A DNA stretch of 64,000 bases from positions 3,534,001-3,598,000 of the forward strand of contig NZ_JAUSYO010000001.1 in assembly GCF_030816935.1 (NCBI RefSeq), read 5' to 3'. The notes under the pieces are model-generated. The model ran no database searches and was not told the origin of the DNA. It saw only the letters and a list, made by a program, of their open reading frames with translations. Made by a program: the position numbers and the translations under genes. Every line of letters begins with the position of its first letter. Position 1 is the first letter of the stretch. Source of the stretch: Arthrobacter sp. B3I9 (GTDB lineage Bacteria; Actinomycetota; Actinomycetes; Actinomycetales; Micrococcaceae). Below, in pieces: positions 17,720 to 27,459 of this stretch.

Positions 17720-20700
17720 CACCCATATCTCCGGTCACGACACCGCTGAAACCCTCGCCCGCCACAACCCGCACCGGTGGCGGATGAGCCGCGCTGGACT
17801 GATCAACGTCTGGTACTACTACGACACCACGTTCGACTGCTCCGGCGGCCGTCTCGTGCTGCGCGGCACGAACGGATCCGGCAAGTCCCGCGTACTGGAG
17901 ATGCTGCTGCCGTACCTCCTCGACGCGGACCGGCGCAAAATGGACGCCACCGGCTCCGGCAAGGTCCGCCTTCAGGACCTAATGAAGGCCGGCGCAGAGT
18001 CCGGCAACAGGGAAGGCTACCTGTGGCTGGAACTGGAGCGGGACCTGGCCGAGGACGATTCCTCTGATGGCAGCCACGAGCACCTGACGCTCGGCGCGTT
18101 CATCCGGTTCTCGCAGTCCACCGGGGACGCGAAAGTCTGGTACTTCACCACCCCGCTGCGTGTCGGAAACGAATTGCAGCTTATATCGCCGGCCCGGGAG
18201 GTCCTCTCCCGCGACCAGCTGACCACACTGGTCGGCGCCGATCGAATCACTGATACCCCTGAGGCACACCGCGACCGAGTACGCAGCACCGTGTACGGCC
18301 TGACGGGTGAGTCCGGCCGAGACCGGTACATCGGGCTTATGCAGCTGACGCACACCCTGCGCTCTCCCGACGTAGGGAACCGCATCGAAGAGGGACGCCT
18401 TCCGCAGATCCTTTCCGATGCCCTGCCTCCCCTGAGCGAGGCGGCCCTGAACGCAGCCGGTGAACAGCTCGACGGTCTGTCCGAGACGCGTGCAGGGCAG
18501 GAACGCCTTGAGCTGGCCTACCATCAGGTCAACACCTTCTTCGGCACGTACCGTCGCTACGCCGCCGGCGTCCTCGGCGGCGCCGCCGCCGCTGCCGAGG
18601 AAGCGGCAATGACAGCCCGGCAGGCCGCGCAGCACGCCGACCGGCGCCAGGCAGATCACCGCGATCTTCTGCGCCAGCACAGTGACGTGGAGGGTACGAT
18701 AGCCGAGCTCGCCACCACCGAGGCTGAGCTCGAAGCGACCATCACCGGCATCAAGTCGTCAGCAGCCTACGCCAACGCCCGCGATCTCGACGACCGGGAG
18801 CGGAAGATCTCCGCGCTGGCCAGGTCCGCGGACAGCGCCCTGTCAGAGGCCGCCGCAGCCCGGCGCACCGAGGCTTCATCTGCAAGCGACGCCTCCACCC
18901 GCGCCGACGATGCCGCCCAGGCCGCACAGGAAGCCGCCCAGGGGCTCGCCGCAGCCCGCGACCAGCTGCGCTCCGCCGGCGCGCCCACGAACATCGCCGA
19001 GACGGCTGCGGTGCGCGCAGTGCCGGCCGCTCGCATCACGAACATCATCCGCACCCGCCGCGACGCCGACCCCGAATCCGTGGCCCGTCCGATCGTCGCC
19101 GCCCTGGACGTCACCCCCGCCGACATCCCAGCCGAGCAGGCCCGGCTCACTCTCATAACCCAAGCCGCGAAGACCCGTCAGGGGCAGGCCGGCACCCGGC
19201 TTGACCAGGCCCGGCGACTGGAGAAGCAGGAACGGGCCGTCACCGACGCCGACCAGCGCGCCGAAGCGGAACAGGCCCGCGCCGAGCGTGCCGCAGACGA
19301 AGCGGCCGAAACTGCCGACCGCCTCGACACCGCCGTGAGCGCGCTGGCGGATCAGTGGCGGGCCTGGACCAGCGCACCGCAGACGTCCGCGGCTCTGGGC
19401 GAAGTCGACTTCGAACACGGCCCGCTCGGCGCTTTCCTTGCAGACCCAGATTCCGGCCGGGCCGACCCCGCACTCCTGGACAAGCTCGACCGGATGGCCA
19501 CCGTCGGAGCGACCGTCGCCCGTCAGCGGCACGCCTCCGCCCTCGCCACCCTGGACACCGCGGAAAAGGCGGACCAGCTACAACGGGCCCAGCTTGAGAA
19601 CGAGCAAGCCCAACTGCTCGCAGCCGTCGACCCAGCCCCGGCCGGACCGCCCTGGCTGGGCAGGGGTCCCGAGGGATCTGTCCCGCTGTGGCAGGCAGTC
19701 GACTTTGCCGACGGCGTCTCTGATGCGGACCGGGCCGGGATCGAGAGCGCCCTCCTAGCTTCCGGCCTGCTGCTCGGCTCCGTCACCGGCGACGGAACAC
19801 TGCACGCCCGCGACGGGCAACTCCTCCTCCGCGGAACTGGCCCCTCGGCCGGCGGCTCCCTCGCGCAGGCCCTCACGATCGTCCCGACCACCGCTCACCC
19901 GGACGCTGTCGCCGCGGTACTCGAGCGGATCGGATACGGCCCCGACTCGCACACCACCTGGGTTGGCACCGACGGCACCTGGGGGAACGGCCCCGTGACC
20001 GGCCGGCACCTAGCCGGTCCCGCCCAGCACATCGGCGCCGCCGCCCGCGCCAGCGCCCGCGCGGCACGGCTTTCCTCGATCGCCGCCGAACTCGAAACCC
20101 TCGACGATGCCGTCCTCGGGCGCACAGCGGCGCGCGCCAAGGTTGGCCGAGACCAGGAACAGCTCGAAATCGTCGTCGCCACAGCGCCGCGCAGCCAACC
20201 AGTCGCGACCGCGGCCGCCCTCACCGCCGCAGCGGCAAACCGGTCCGAGAGCGCCAACGCCGCCGCCCTCACAGCCCTCGAGCAGGCGCAGCAACTGCGC
20301 CGCAAATGGACCACGGCGCTGACTGCCCACCGCGATGCCTGCGCAGCATTCAGCCTTCCCACCGGGACGGACTCCCTGAGCCAGGTCCAGCGGGACGCCG
20401 CCGAAGCAGCCAGGCTGTGCGACACCGCAGCCAAGTCCCTGCAGCGCCTCGCGGCCGCTCTTGCACGGCACGCTGCCGTCATCGATCGGGCCGAACTCCA
20501 CGCGGAGGAGCGCATCGGCGCAGAAGCTCGCGCCGACGTCGAATGGCGGACGTGGCACTCAGAGGAGGCCGAGTTCGCCGCTGTCCGCGCAACCGTTGGC
20601 GCCGACGCAGCCAGCGTCCGCAAGGACTTGGGTGAGGCTGAGGGCGAGCTGATCCGGGTCCGCGCCGAGCTCGGCACCGAACGTACCCGGGAGTCCGGCC

Positions 20701-21887
20701 TCGCACAGAAGGCCGGCCACGCCGAGTCCGAGGCAACGGTCGCCCGTGAGCGGGCAACCTCTGCACACCGCAAATTGGAGGCTGCCGCTGCCGCCCTCCA
20801 GCAACTACTGGATCTGCCCGGCGTCGCCGCCTCTGCGCTGTCCTCACCGCTCGGTCCTCTGTCCATCGCCGAGGTCACCGATAAATCGGTGCGCGCCGCC
20901 GCAGGCGCCGTGACCGCTGCCCTTCAGGGCCAACACACCGCAGACGAGAACGCCCTCATCCGGGCACAGCAGGCACTCGAACGAGAGATCAGTGGCACTT
21001 TCGACGTCCTTGCCGAGATCAAAGACGGCGTACGACTCATCGAGCTGTCCGACGCCTCCGGCCGGCGCACCATCGCCGCAGCCGCAACAGAGCTCGCCCG
21101 GCAGCGCGATGAGGGCAAGGCCGCTCTGTCGGACCGCGAACACCGCGTTTTCACCGATTTTGTTCTAGGGGGGGTCGCCGACGAACTCCGCCGGAGACTG
21201 GACCAGGCCTCGACGCTCGTGGCAGCGATGAATACGTCGCTGTCCTCGATACGGACCAGCCACGGCATTGGGGTCCGACTGCGGTGGAACCTCGCGGAGA
21301 GCGCCGGCCCGTCCGCGGCCCGAATCCGCGAACTGGTCACGACCGCGGCCGCGCTGCGCACCACCGCGGCTACCGCCGAGCTGACCGACCTCCTGAAGGC
21401 ACGCGTCGAGGAGTCATTCGCTGCGGACGCCTCCGCCGGGTACGCCGAGCACCTTCGCAGCGCCCTGGACTACCGAGCCTGGCACATGGTCGAGGTCTTC
21501 ATCCTCGGACCGGCCACCGGGCAACAGCGTCGGCTGACGCGCAGCGCGAAGCTGTCCCAAGGCGAGACCCGCTTCGTTTCCTACGTAACCCTGTTCGCCG
21601 CTGTCGACGCGTACTTGTCCAGTCTTCCCGACAGCGGACGGGCGCTGCGTCTGCTGCTGCTCGATGATGCGTTCGCCAAGGTCGATGACCCAACCATCGC
21701 TGAACTAATGGGGCTTCTGGTCCGCCTCGACATCGACTTCGCGATGACCGGACACGCGCTGTGGGGCATGTACCCGCAGGTTCCTGCCCTGGACTGCTAC
21801 GAGGTCAGGCGTCGTCAGGACGGCCCTGCAGTAACTACGCACATGCACTGGGACGGCCGCAACCGGCACCTGCGGGCCGCTCGATGA
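17712..21887 (+). CDS. jetC: Wadjet type II subunit JetC (SMC-like ATPase, TIGR02680)
   Basis: 1391 residues. Walker A GTNGSGKS (52-59), a very long alanine/arginine/glutamate-rich region with heptad character (coiled-coil arms) between about 290 and 1210, an interrupting globular part near 660-780 (hinge region), ABC signature LSQGE (about 1281) and Walker B LLLLDDAFAKVDD (about 1315-1327). This is the SMC/MksB-like motor that extrudes DNA loops so that plasmid-sized circles can be recognised. ATG 17712 overlaps the jetB end, and the stop overlaps the jetD start (ATGA). All ATPase motifs are present, so the system looks functional. Confidence 0.93.
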   Translation: MTNTHISGHDTAETLARHNPHRWRMSRAGLINVWYYYDTTFDCSGGRLVLRGTNGSGKSRVLEMLLPYLLDADRRKMDATGSGKVRLQDLMKAGAESGNREGYLWLELERDLAEDDSSDGSHEHLTLGAFIRFSQSTGDAKVWYFTTPLRVGNELQLISPAREVLSRDQLTTLVGADRITDTPEAHRDRVRSTVYGLTGESGRDRYIGLMQLTHTLRSPDVGNRIEEGRLPQILSDALPPLSEAALNAAGEQLDGLSETRAGQERLELAYHQVNTFFGTYRRYAAGVLGGAAAAAEEAAMTARQAAQHADRRQADHRDLLRQHSDVEGTIAELATTEAELEATITGIKSSAAYANARDLDDRERKISALARSADSALSEAAAARRTEASSASDASTRADDAAQAAQEAAQGLAAARDQLRSAGAPTNIAETAAVRAVPAARITNIIRTRRDADPESVARPIVAALDVTPADIPAEQARLTLITQAAKTRQGQAGTRLDQARRLEKQERAVTDADQRAEAEQARAERAADEAAETADRLDTAVSALADQWRAWTSAPQTSAALGEVDFEHGPLGAFLADPDSGRADPALLDKLDRMATVGATVARQRHASALATLDTAEKADQLQRAQLENEQAQLLAAVDPAPAGPPWLGRGPEGSVPLWQAVDFADGVSDADRAGIESALLASGLLLGSVTGDGTLHARDGQLLLRGTGPSAGGSLAQALTIVPTTAHPDAVAAVLERIGYGPDSHTTWVGTDGTWGNGPVTGRHLAGPAQHIGAAARASARAARLSSIAAELETLDDAVLGRTAARAKVGRDQEQLEIVVATAPRSQPVATAAALTAAAANRSESANAAALTALEQAQQLRRKWTTALTAHRDACAAFSLPTGTDSLSQVQRDAAEAARLCDTAAKSLQRLAAALARHAAVIDRAELHAEERIGAEARADVEWRTWHSEEAEFAAVRATVGADAASVRKDLGEAEGELIRVRAELGTERTRESGLAQKAGHAESEATVARERATSAHRKLEAAAAALQQLLDLPGVAASALSSPLGPLSIAEVTDKSVRAAAGAVTAALQGQHTADENALIRAQQALEREISGTFDVLAEIKDGVRLIELSDASGRRTIAAAATELARQRDEGKAALSDREHRVFTDFVLGGVADELRRRLDQASTLVAAMNTSLSSIRTSHGIGVRLRWNLAESAGPSAARIRELVTTAAALRTTAATAELTDLLKARVEESFAADASAGYAEHLRSALDYRAWHMVEVFILGPATGQQRRLTRSAKLSQGETRFVSYVTLFAAVDAYLSSLPDSGRALRLLLLDDAFAKVDDPTIAELMGLLVRLDIDFAMTGHALWGMYPQVPALDCYEVRRRQDGPAVTTHMHWDGRNRHLRAAR

Positions 21888-23188
21888 CCACCGGAAAGGG
21901 TCTGCCGCCGAAGACCCGCGAGTACCTAGCACACCCGTCACTGGCACCTCTGTGGGCCGCAGTTCGCATCCGACTCGAGAAGAACCGTCTCGCGGCTTCC
22001 GGAAGCGTGAGTTTGGTCGTCGACGACACCGGCGCGGATCTGCTCTCCGGTATGCTGGCGACTCCTGTCACCGCGGGAGCGGTACGGGTTCGTTTGGACC
22101 GCCTCGATGCCCGGCTGCGTGACTCCGCCGCGCAGGCCGGACTTTCCGCTGTCGTTGAGGCGTTGACAGGGACACCGCTAAGAGACCGGGCCGCGGCACG
22201 GGAGCAATCCGAGGTCTCCCGTGCGTCCGTCTGGGCACGGCTGGACGGGGCCATAGCGGGTGCCGGCCTGGCGTGCGCGCCATGGGTGCCAAAGTTCATC
22301 GACGGCGTCCGACAGGCTGGCTTGCTCACCCGCGCTGGCGAGGAGACCGCCAACCGCTGCGCGGACCGAACCGGCGCTGTCCTGACCGCGCTCGGAACTC
22401 GCACCGACCTCAGCGCGCCTGATCCGGGGTCGCCGGGACCGGGGCCGGTGTGGGAGCTGGCCGAGCTCGCGTCTCGGTGCACTGGAACGGCACACGGACT
22501 TGACGACGGCACACTGACCAGCGCGCTTGTACTTCGAGCTGCAGCAGCAGCGCTTGGCGAGCCGGTGCCCGACCGTGCTGCTACGCGGCGAGCCCTGTGG
22601 GAGCGGCTCGGCGTCGTCACCGACGTCCTCTCGGGAACGGTCCTCGCCTGGGGTCTGCGCCCGCCCGGCACCGGCCCGTGGTGCCAGATGATGCGTTCCC
22701 GCGCCGGCCTTGGCCTGGTCACCCACCTGAATGTGCATGAGCTGCGCGCTGCCGGGCCCGGCGCACTCCTCGCCAGCCCTGGAACGGTCGTGTCCGTGTG
22801 TGAGAACCCGCAGGTGATGCAGGCCGCGGCCAGGGCGGGGGTTCCTGGAGTGCTGTTGTGCCTGTCAGGCAACCCTGCGAGTGCAGGTTTGCTGGCCCTG
22901 GATCGACTCATCGCCGACGGTAACGTCGTGCGGTATCATGGCGACTTTGACTGGCCCGGAGTCGCGATCGCCGGCCGCGTCCTAGCCTCTGGCGCCACGC
23001 CCTGGCGTCTCACCGCAGGTGACTATGAGGCGGCGGTGAGTAGCCTGCCCGCCGATGAAATGCTTTCACTCGAGGGTAAGCCGGTCCCGACACCGTGGGA
23101 TCCGGGCCTCGCTGTTGTTATGGCCCGGCAGGGAGTGGCCGTACACGAGGAGTCGCTCCTAGGTCAGTTGCTCGCGGACCTCTCCTAG
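21884..23188 (+). CDS. jetD: Wadjet type II subunit JetD (DUF2399 TOPRIM nuclease)
   Basis: 434 residues, DUF2399/TIGR02679 type. The C-terminal TOPRIM fold shows the catalytic glutamate E307 in SVCENPQVMQA and the D-x-D pair D354/D356 in YHGDFDWPGVAIAG. JetD (MksG-like) is the nuclease that cleaves circular DNA trapped by the JetABC motor. The start is ATG 21884 inside the jetC stop; a longer frame from 21761 is the shadow of the jetC 3' end. It is the last gene of the operon and is followed by a hairpin. All three metal-binding acidic residues are visible. Confidence 0.92.
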   Translation: MTTGKGLPPKTREYLAHPSLAPLWAAVRIRLEKNRLAASGSVSLVVDDTGADLLSGMLATPVTAGAVRVRLDRLDARLRDSAAQAGLSAVVEALTGTPLRDRAAAREQSEVSRASVWARLDGAIAGAGLACAPWVPKFIDGVRQAGLLTRAGEETANRCADRTGAVLTALGTRTDLSAPDPGSPGPGPVWELAELASRCTGTAHGLDDGTLTSALVLRAAAAALGEPVPDRAATRRALWERLGVVTDVLSGTVLAWGLRPPGTGPWCQMMRSRAGLGLVTHLNVHELRAAGPGALLASPGTVVSVCENPQVMQAAARAGVPGVLLCLSGNPASAGLLALDRLIADGNVVRYHGDFDWPGVAIAGRVLASGATPWRLTAGDYEAAVSSLPADEMLSLEGKPVPTPWDPGLAVVMARQGVAVHEESLLGQLLADLS

Positions 23189-23194
23189 ACACGG

Positions 23195-23210
23195 GCGGCA
23201 GCGCTGCCGC
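23195..23210 (+). terminator. Perfect GC palindrome after jetD
   Basis: GCGGCAGCGCTGCCGC is a perfect 16-base palindrome 6 bases after the jetD stop. It can form a hairpin in RNA and probably ends the Wadjet transcript, although there is no U-tract behind it. Confidence 0.45.
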
Positions 23211-23445
23211 CACGGTTCCGCGCTCGGCCTGCAGACCGAAAGCCTCTACTGCCATGTATTCCCGGGCCTTTCAGTCCCAGCTCACCGTGCTATTGCCCAT
23301 TCCAAGTCTCGAGCGCGCAGCTGTACCAGATCATCACCGAAGCGTGGAGCAACTTGGGCCTGCCGACCGCGCCAGCAACCGTCTACCGATAGATAGCCGT
23401 GACAGGCGTCGAGGAGACTGAACTTTTGCTGCACAGCCAAAACGG

Positions 23446-23727
23446 CCCCACGCCGATCTGCTGCATCAGGGTCGGGTTGTCGGTGGTGCCCCACTGCTTT
23501 GCCACCTTGCGGCCCCTCACCCGGAATGTCCGTACAGTCGAACTCGACGCGCTTGCGTGTTGCCGGATACCGGCTTTGTCCCCGCGGTGGGTGCCGGTCA
23601 GGATAATGTGGCACGCTTCCATGTTGCCGGCGGTTAGTGAGGGCTCAATCACTTTGCCCTTGCTGCCCGGTAAGACCGGCCGCATGGTCATCGCTGATCC
23701 TGGCCCTGCCCCGTTTACGAAACGCAA
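23446..23727 (-). pseudogene. Decayed SnoaL-like/ester cyclase gene fragment
   Basis: Pieces of two minus-strand frames reproduce most of the intact protein encoded at 61311-61727. One frame gives NMEACHIILTGTH, where the intact copy has DMEAAHVILAGTH. A second frame gives RKRVEFDCTDI, matching NSVEFGCTDI. Then the first frame resumes with KVAKQWGTTDNPTLMQQIG, matching KVAEHWGTTDTLKLMQQIG. So at least two frameshifts separate the pieces, and the N-terminal 50 residues are missing. It is a dead paralog at the right edge of the defence island. Confidence 0.8.
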
Positions 23728-23776
23728 CGCGATCTCGCACCCACCCCTTACTGTTGATCCTGCACCGAACGAAACC

Positions 23777-23813
23777 GTTTACGTAAACCGTTTTCCGAAA
23801 CCGATTACGTAAC
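23777..23813. promoter_or_regulatory. Two LacI-type operator palindromes
   Basis: GTTTACGTAAAC (23777-23788) is a perfect 12-base palindrome, and GATTACGTAAC (23803-23813) repeats its core. Both contain TTACGTAA, with centres 26 bases apart. They lie 45-80 bases before the LacI-family start codon, so they are probably its own operators and may also control the downstream transport operon. Confidence 0.75.
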
Positions 23814-23857
23814 GTGAGCAGCAACCAAGGTAGAGACAACCTCAGAGAGGAGGAACA

Positions 23858-24895
23858 GTGGTCACCATCCGCGATGTCGCCAAGCACGCCGGCGTCTCCC
23901 CGGCCACTGTTTCCCGGGTCGTCAATGGACTCGTCGGCTACTCCGACGAAACCCGAGAGCGCGTCGAGAATGCGGTCAAGAGCCTCTCCTACGAAACGGA
24001 CTACCTCGCCCGCGGCCTTAAGACCCGGCAGACCTCCGTGATCGGCCTCCTCGCCCCCATGGTCTCCGATGCCCTGGCCTCCCAGGTCATGCAGGGCGTC
24101 GAGGAGGAAGCCCAGGAGCGCGGCTACGCCGTGATGCTCGGCCGCACCGGCGCCAAGTCCGCCTACATCGCCGGCTACCTCCGGACCCTCCGCACCTATC
24201 GCGCCGCCGGCGTCATCCTCATCTCCGCCGTGATCACACCAGAGACGCGCCAGCTGCTGGGACCCAACGTCCCCATCATCTCCGTCGCCATCAGCGACAA
24301 ATCCGGCTCCCCCAGCGTCGCCATCGACGACGAGCAGGCCGCCTACGACGCGACCCGGCACCTGCTCCGGCTCGGCCACCGACGCATCGGCCTCCTTGCC
24401 GGTGACCCGGCGTCGGTCCACGTGGCCCACCCCCGCCAGCGCGGCTACCTCCGCGCCATGACCGAGGCGAAATGCACCCCCGTCACCGCGACCGGCAGCT
24501 TCTTCTACGAGAGCGGCGCCGCCGGCGTCGACGACCTGCTGCAGCAGGAACCCGGCCTCACCGCGATCTTCGCGATGAGCGACGAGATGGGCGCCGCCGT
24601 CGTCAATGAACTGCAGCGCCGCGGGCTCCGGGTGCCGGAGGACGTCTCCGTCCTCGGGTTCGACAACACCTCGACCTCCCTGCACGTGAACCCGCCCCTG
24701 AGCACCATGGCGCAGCCGCTCGAGGACATGGGACGGATGGCCGTGAAGAAGCTGCTCCGCTCCCGGGACCTCGGGCCGAAGATCATGCCGCACCGGCTGA
24801 TCGAGCGCGGTTCCACCGCGCCGCCCAGCTCAAAGCCACGGAGCCAAGCGCCGGTCAGCGAAGCCCAACCCGAAGACCAGGTCCTGGTCAGCTAG
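23858..24895 (+). CDS. LacI-family regulator of alpha-glucoside uptake
   Basis: 345 residues starting at GTG 23858, with GAGAGGAGGAAC just upstream. The N-terminal HTH and hinge are classical (VTIRDVAKHAGVSPATVSRV), followed by a periplasmic-binding-protein-like sugar domain (IGLLAPMVSDALASQVMQG, AIFAMSDEMGAA, VLGFDNTS). The gene opens a cluster with an ABC sugar importer and a GH13 enzyme on the same strand, so it most likely represses that cluster until an alpha-glucoside binds. Two palindromic sites upstream suggest autoregulation. Effector unknown. Confidence 0.9.
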   Translation: MVTIRDVAKHAGVSPATVSRVVNGLVGYSDETRERVENAVKSLSYETDYLARGLKTRQTSVIGLLAPMVSDALASQVMQGVEEEAQERGYAVMLGRTGAKSAYIAGYLRTLRTYRAAGVILISAVITPETRQLLGPNVPIISVAISDKSGSPSVAIDDEQAAYDATRHLLRLGHRRIGLLAGDPASVHVAHPRQRGYLRAMTEAKCTPVTATGSFFYESGAAGVDDLLQQEPGLTAIFAMSDEMGAAVVNELQRRGLRVPEDVSVLGFDNTSTSLHVNPPLSTMAQPLEDMGRMAVKKLLRSRDLGPKIMPHRLIERGSTAPPSSKPRSQAPVSEAQPEDQVLVS

Positions 24896-25020
24896 CCAGG
24901 ACCCACAAGACCACCTCCCCAGCGGCGGCCGCCGGCACTCCCCCGTGCCACCAGCCCGCCGCCGCACGTCCGAACATGCACCAAACCACCCGCACCACCC
25001 CGATTAACAAGGAGCAACAC

Positions 25021-26344
25021 ATGAGGCAGCGCCGCCACACCTGGCAGACTCTTCTCACCACCACCGCAACTGTCGCCGTCGCCGCCGTCGCCCTCACGGG
25101 CTGCGGCGGAACCGCCACGGAAGCCAAGAGCACCCCGAAGGCCACCGCAGCGTCCTTCGAGGGCAAGGGCCCCATCAACTACGTCTCCAACCGCGATGCC
25201 TCCGGCGCCGCGAACAAGACCATCGAGGAATGGAACGCCGCGCACCCGGAGGAAAAGGTCACGTTCATCGAACTGCCCGACTCCGCGGACCAGCAGCGCC
25301 AGCAGCTCATCCAGAACGCGCAGATCAAGTCGGACACCTTCAGCGTGCTGAACCTGGACGTCGTCTGGACCTCCGAGTTCGCCGCCAACAAGTGGATCCT
25401 GCCGCTGCCCGCGGACGCCGTCCCCACGGACAAGATGATCCCCGCCACGGTCAACGCCGCGACGTACCGGGACACCCTGGTGGGCGCCCCGTACTACACC
25501 GACGGCGCACTGTTCTACTTCCGCTCCGACCTGCTGAAGGCCGCCGGCATCGCCGCCCCGCCGAAGACCTGGGACGAGATGAAGACCGCCTGCAAGTCCA
25601 TCCTCGCCCTCCCCGAGGCCGCGGGCATGTCCTGCTACGCGGGCCAGTTCGACAAGAACGAGGCCCTGACGGTCAACTTCTCCGAGGCCGTGGCCTCCGC
25701 CGGCGGGCACGTGGTTGACGCCGACGGCAAGCCCACCGTGGACACCGCCGAGGCCAAGAAGGGCCTGAACCTGCTGGTGGACGGCTTCAAGGAAGGTCTC
25801 TTCCCGTCCGACGCCATCACGTACCTCGAGGAGCAGGGCCGCCGCGCGTTCCAGGACGGCAAGCTCGTCTTCATGCGCAACTGGCCCTTCGTGCACGCCT
25901 CCCTCAGCGCCACGGACGGCTCCAGCAAGGTGAACGGCAAGTTCGACATCACCTCCATCCCCGGCACCGACGGCCCCCGGCGTCTCCACCCTCGGCGGCC
26001 GCAGCCTGGCGATCTCCCCGTTCACCCCGAATAAGGCCACGGCCCTCGAGTTCACCAAGTTCTTCACCAGCCAGGAGCAGGCCCAGAAGCGCCTCGCCCT
26101 TAGCTCCCGAGCCCCGGTGTACGCATCCCTCTTCGAGGATCCCGCCGTCGTCGCCAAGCGCCCGTTCTTCCCCACCCTGCTGACCTCACTGAAGAACGCC
26201 CAGCCCCGCCCGAAGGTGGTCCAGTACGGCGCCACCACCAAGGCCATCCAGGAAGAGGCCTACGCGGCGATCACCGGGACCAAGGACACGGACACCGCCC
26301 TGAAGGACATGCAGGCCAAGCTCACCGAGGTGTCCAGCAAGTAA
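25021..26344 (+). pseudogene. Sugar ABC transporter substrate-binding lipoprotein, frameshifted
   Basis: The N-terminal frame (25021-26034) has a lipoprotein signal ending LTGC, and a typical MalE/TreS-like fold (VTFIELPDSADQQRQQL, YYTDGALFYFRSDLLKAAG, WDEMKTAC, GKLVFMRNWP). After SIPGTDGP the frame is lost; the correct continuation (GVSTLGGRSLAISPFTPNKA and on to EVSSK) is in another frame and ends at 26344. Removing one C from the run of five at 25974-25978 joins both parts into about 440 residues, the family norm. ATG 25021 is preceded by AAGGAGC. The gene is either recently inactivated or carries a homopolymer sequencing error; since the permeases and hydrolase behind it are intact, I favour error. 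Confidence 0.85.
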
Positions 26345-26427
26345 TCCCAGCAGTTCAATCTCCACACCTGGCCGGCCGGTCCGCCCCGGCCGGCCAGGCA
26401 CGCTGCAACTCCAGTTAGGTACCAAGG

Positions 26428-27459
26428 ATGACGACGACGACCGCCTCGCCCGCCGGCGCGCAGACCGGCACGCCCCAGACAGGCAGCCCGCGCAGACGCG
26501 GCAAACGCACCGCCGGCGAAGGCCGCATGGCCACGATGCTGCTCTCCCCCACCATCCTGGTGCTGGCCCTGGTGATCGTGTACCCGCTGCTCTCCGCGGT
26601 GCACCAGTCCCTGTTCCGCGCCGAAACCGGCCTGGACGCGGACGGTTTCGTCTCCGACGTCGAAGCCTTCGTGGGCTTGGCCAACTACGCCGACCTCTTC
26701 GCAGGCGAATCCGGCCGGCGCTTCCTGAACGCCTTCGCCAACACCACCTTCTTCACTCTCACCACGGTGCTCCTCGAGACCGTGCTGGGCCTCTGCATGG
26801 CCCTCGCCATGAACCGCGCCTTCCGCGGCCGGGCCTTCCTCCGCGCCAGCATCCTGGTCCCGTGGGCCGTGCCCACCGCCGTCTCCGGCCTGCTGTGGCG
26901 CTGGATCTTCCAGTCCGACGGCATCGCCAACACCCTGCTCGGCAGCGAAATCCTCTGGACCGCCGAAGGCAACGCCTCCAAGGTGGCCGTCATCATCGCC
27001 GAAGTCTGGAAGACCGCGCCGTTCATCGGCCTGCTGGTCCTCGCCGGCATGCAGATCATCCCCGGCGAAGTCTACGAAGCGGCCAAGATCGACGGCGCCG
27101 GCTGGTGGCGCCAGCTCGGCTCCATCACCCTCCCGCTGGTCAAGCCCACCCTGCTGGTGGCCGTGCTGTTCCGCATGCTCGACGCGCTGCGCATGTTCGA
27201 CCTGCCCTTCGTGCTGGTGGGCCCCGGCAAGGAATCCGTGGAAACCCTCTCCATGCTGGCCTGGGACGAATCCAACCAGCTCCGCTACGGCTCCGCCTCC
27301 GCGTTCGCCGTCATGCTCTTCCTGTACGTCGCCGTCGTCGCGATCGTCTTCGTCAAGGTCCTTGGCGCCGACGTCACCGGCGCCAAGGAACTGAAGCTGA
27401 TCTCGAAGAAGTCCCGCACCAAGTCCGCCAGCATCCAGAAGGCCGAGGCCACCCGATGA
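26428..27459 (+). CDS. Sugar ABC transporter permease (MalF-type)
   Basis: 343 residues with about six membrane segments, including MATMLLSPTILVLALVIVYP near the start. The cytoplasmic EAA loop that docks with the ATPase is visible as EVYEAAKIDGAGWWRQLGSI. It is the first of two permeases; its stop overlaps the next start (ATGA). No ATP-binding subunit is encoded in the cluster, so a shared ATPase (MsiK/MalK-like) encoded elsewhere must power it, as is usual for carbohydrate importers of actinobacteria. Confidence 0.9.
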   Translation: MTTTTASPAGAQTGTPQTGSPRRRGKRTAGEGRMATMLLSPTILVLALVIVYPLLSAVHQSLFRAETGLDADGFVSDVEAFVGLANYADLFAGESGRRFLNAFANTTFFTLTTVLLETVLGLCMALAMNRAFRGRAFLRASILVPWAVPTAVSGLLWRWIFQSDGIANTLLGSEILWTAEGNASKVAVIIAEVWKTAPFIGLLVLAGMQIIPGEVYEAAKIDGAGWWRQLGSITLPLVKPTLLVAVLFRMLDALRMFDLPFVLVGPGKESVETLSMLAWDESNQLRYGSASAFAVMLFLYVAVVAIVFVKVLGADVTGAKELKLISKKSRTKSASIQKAEATR

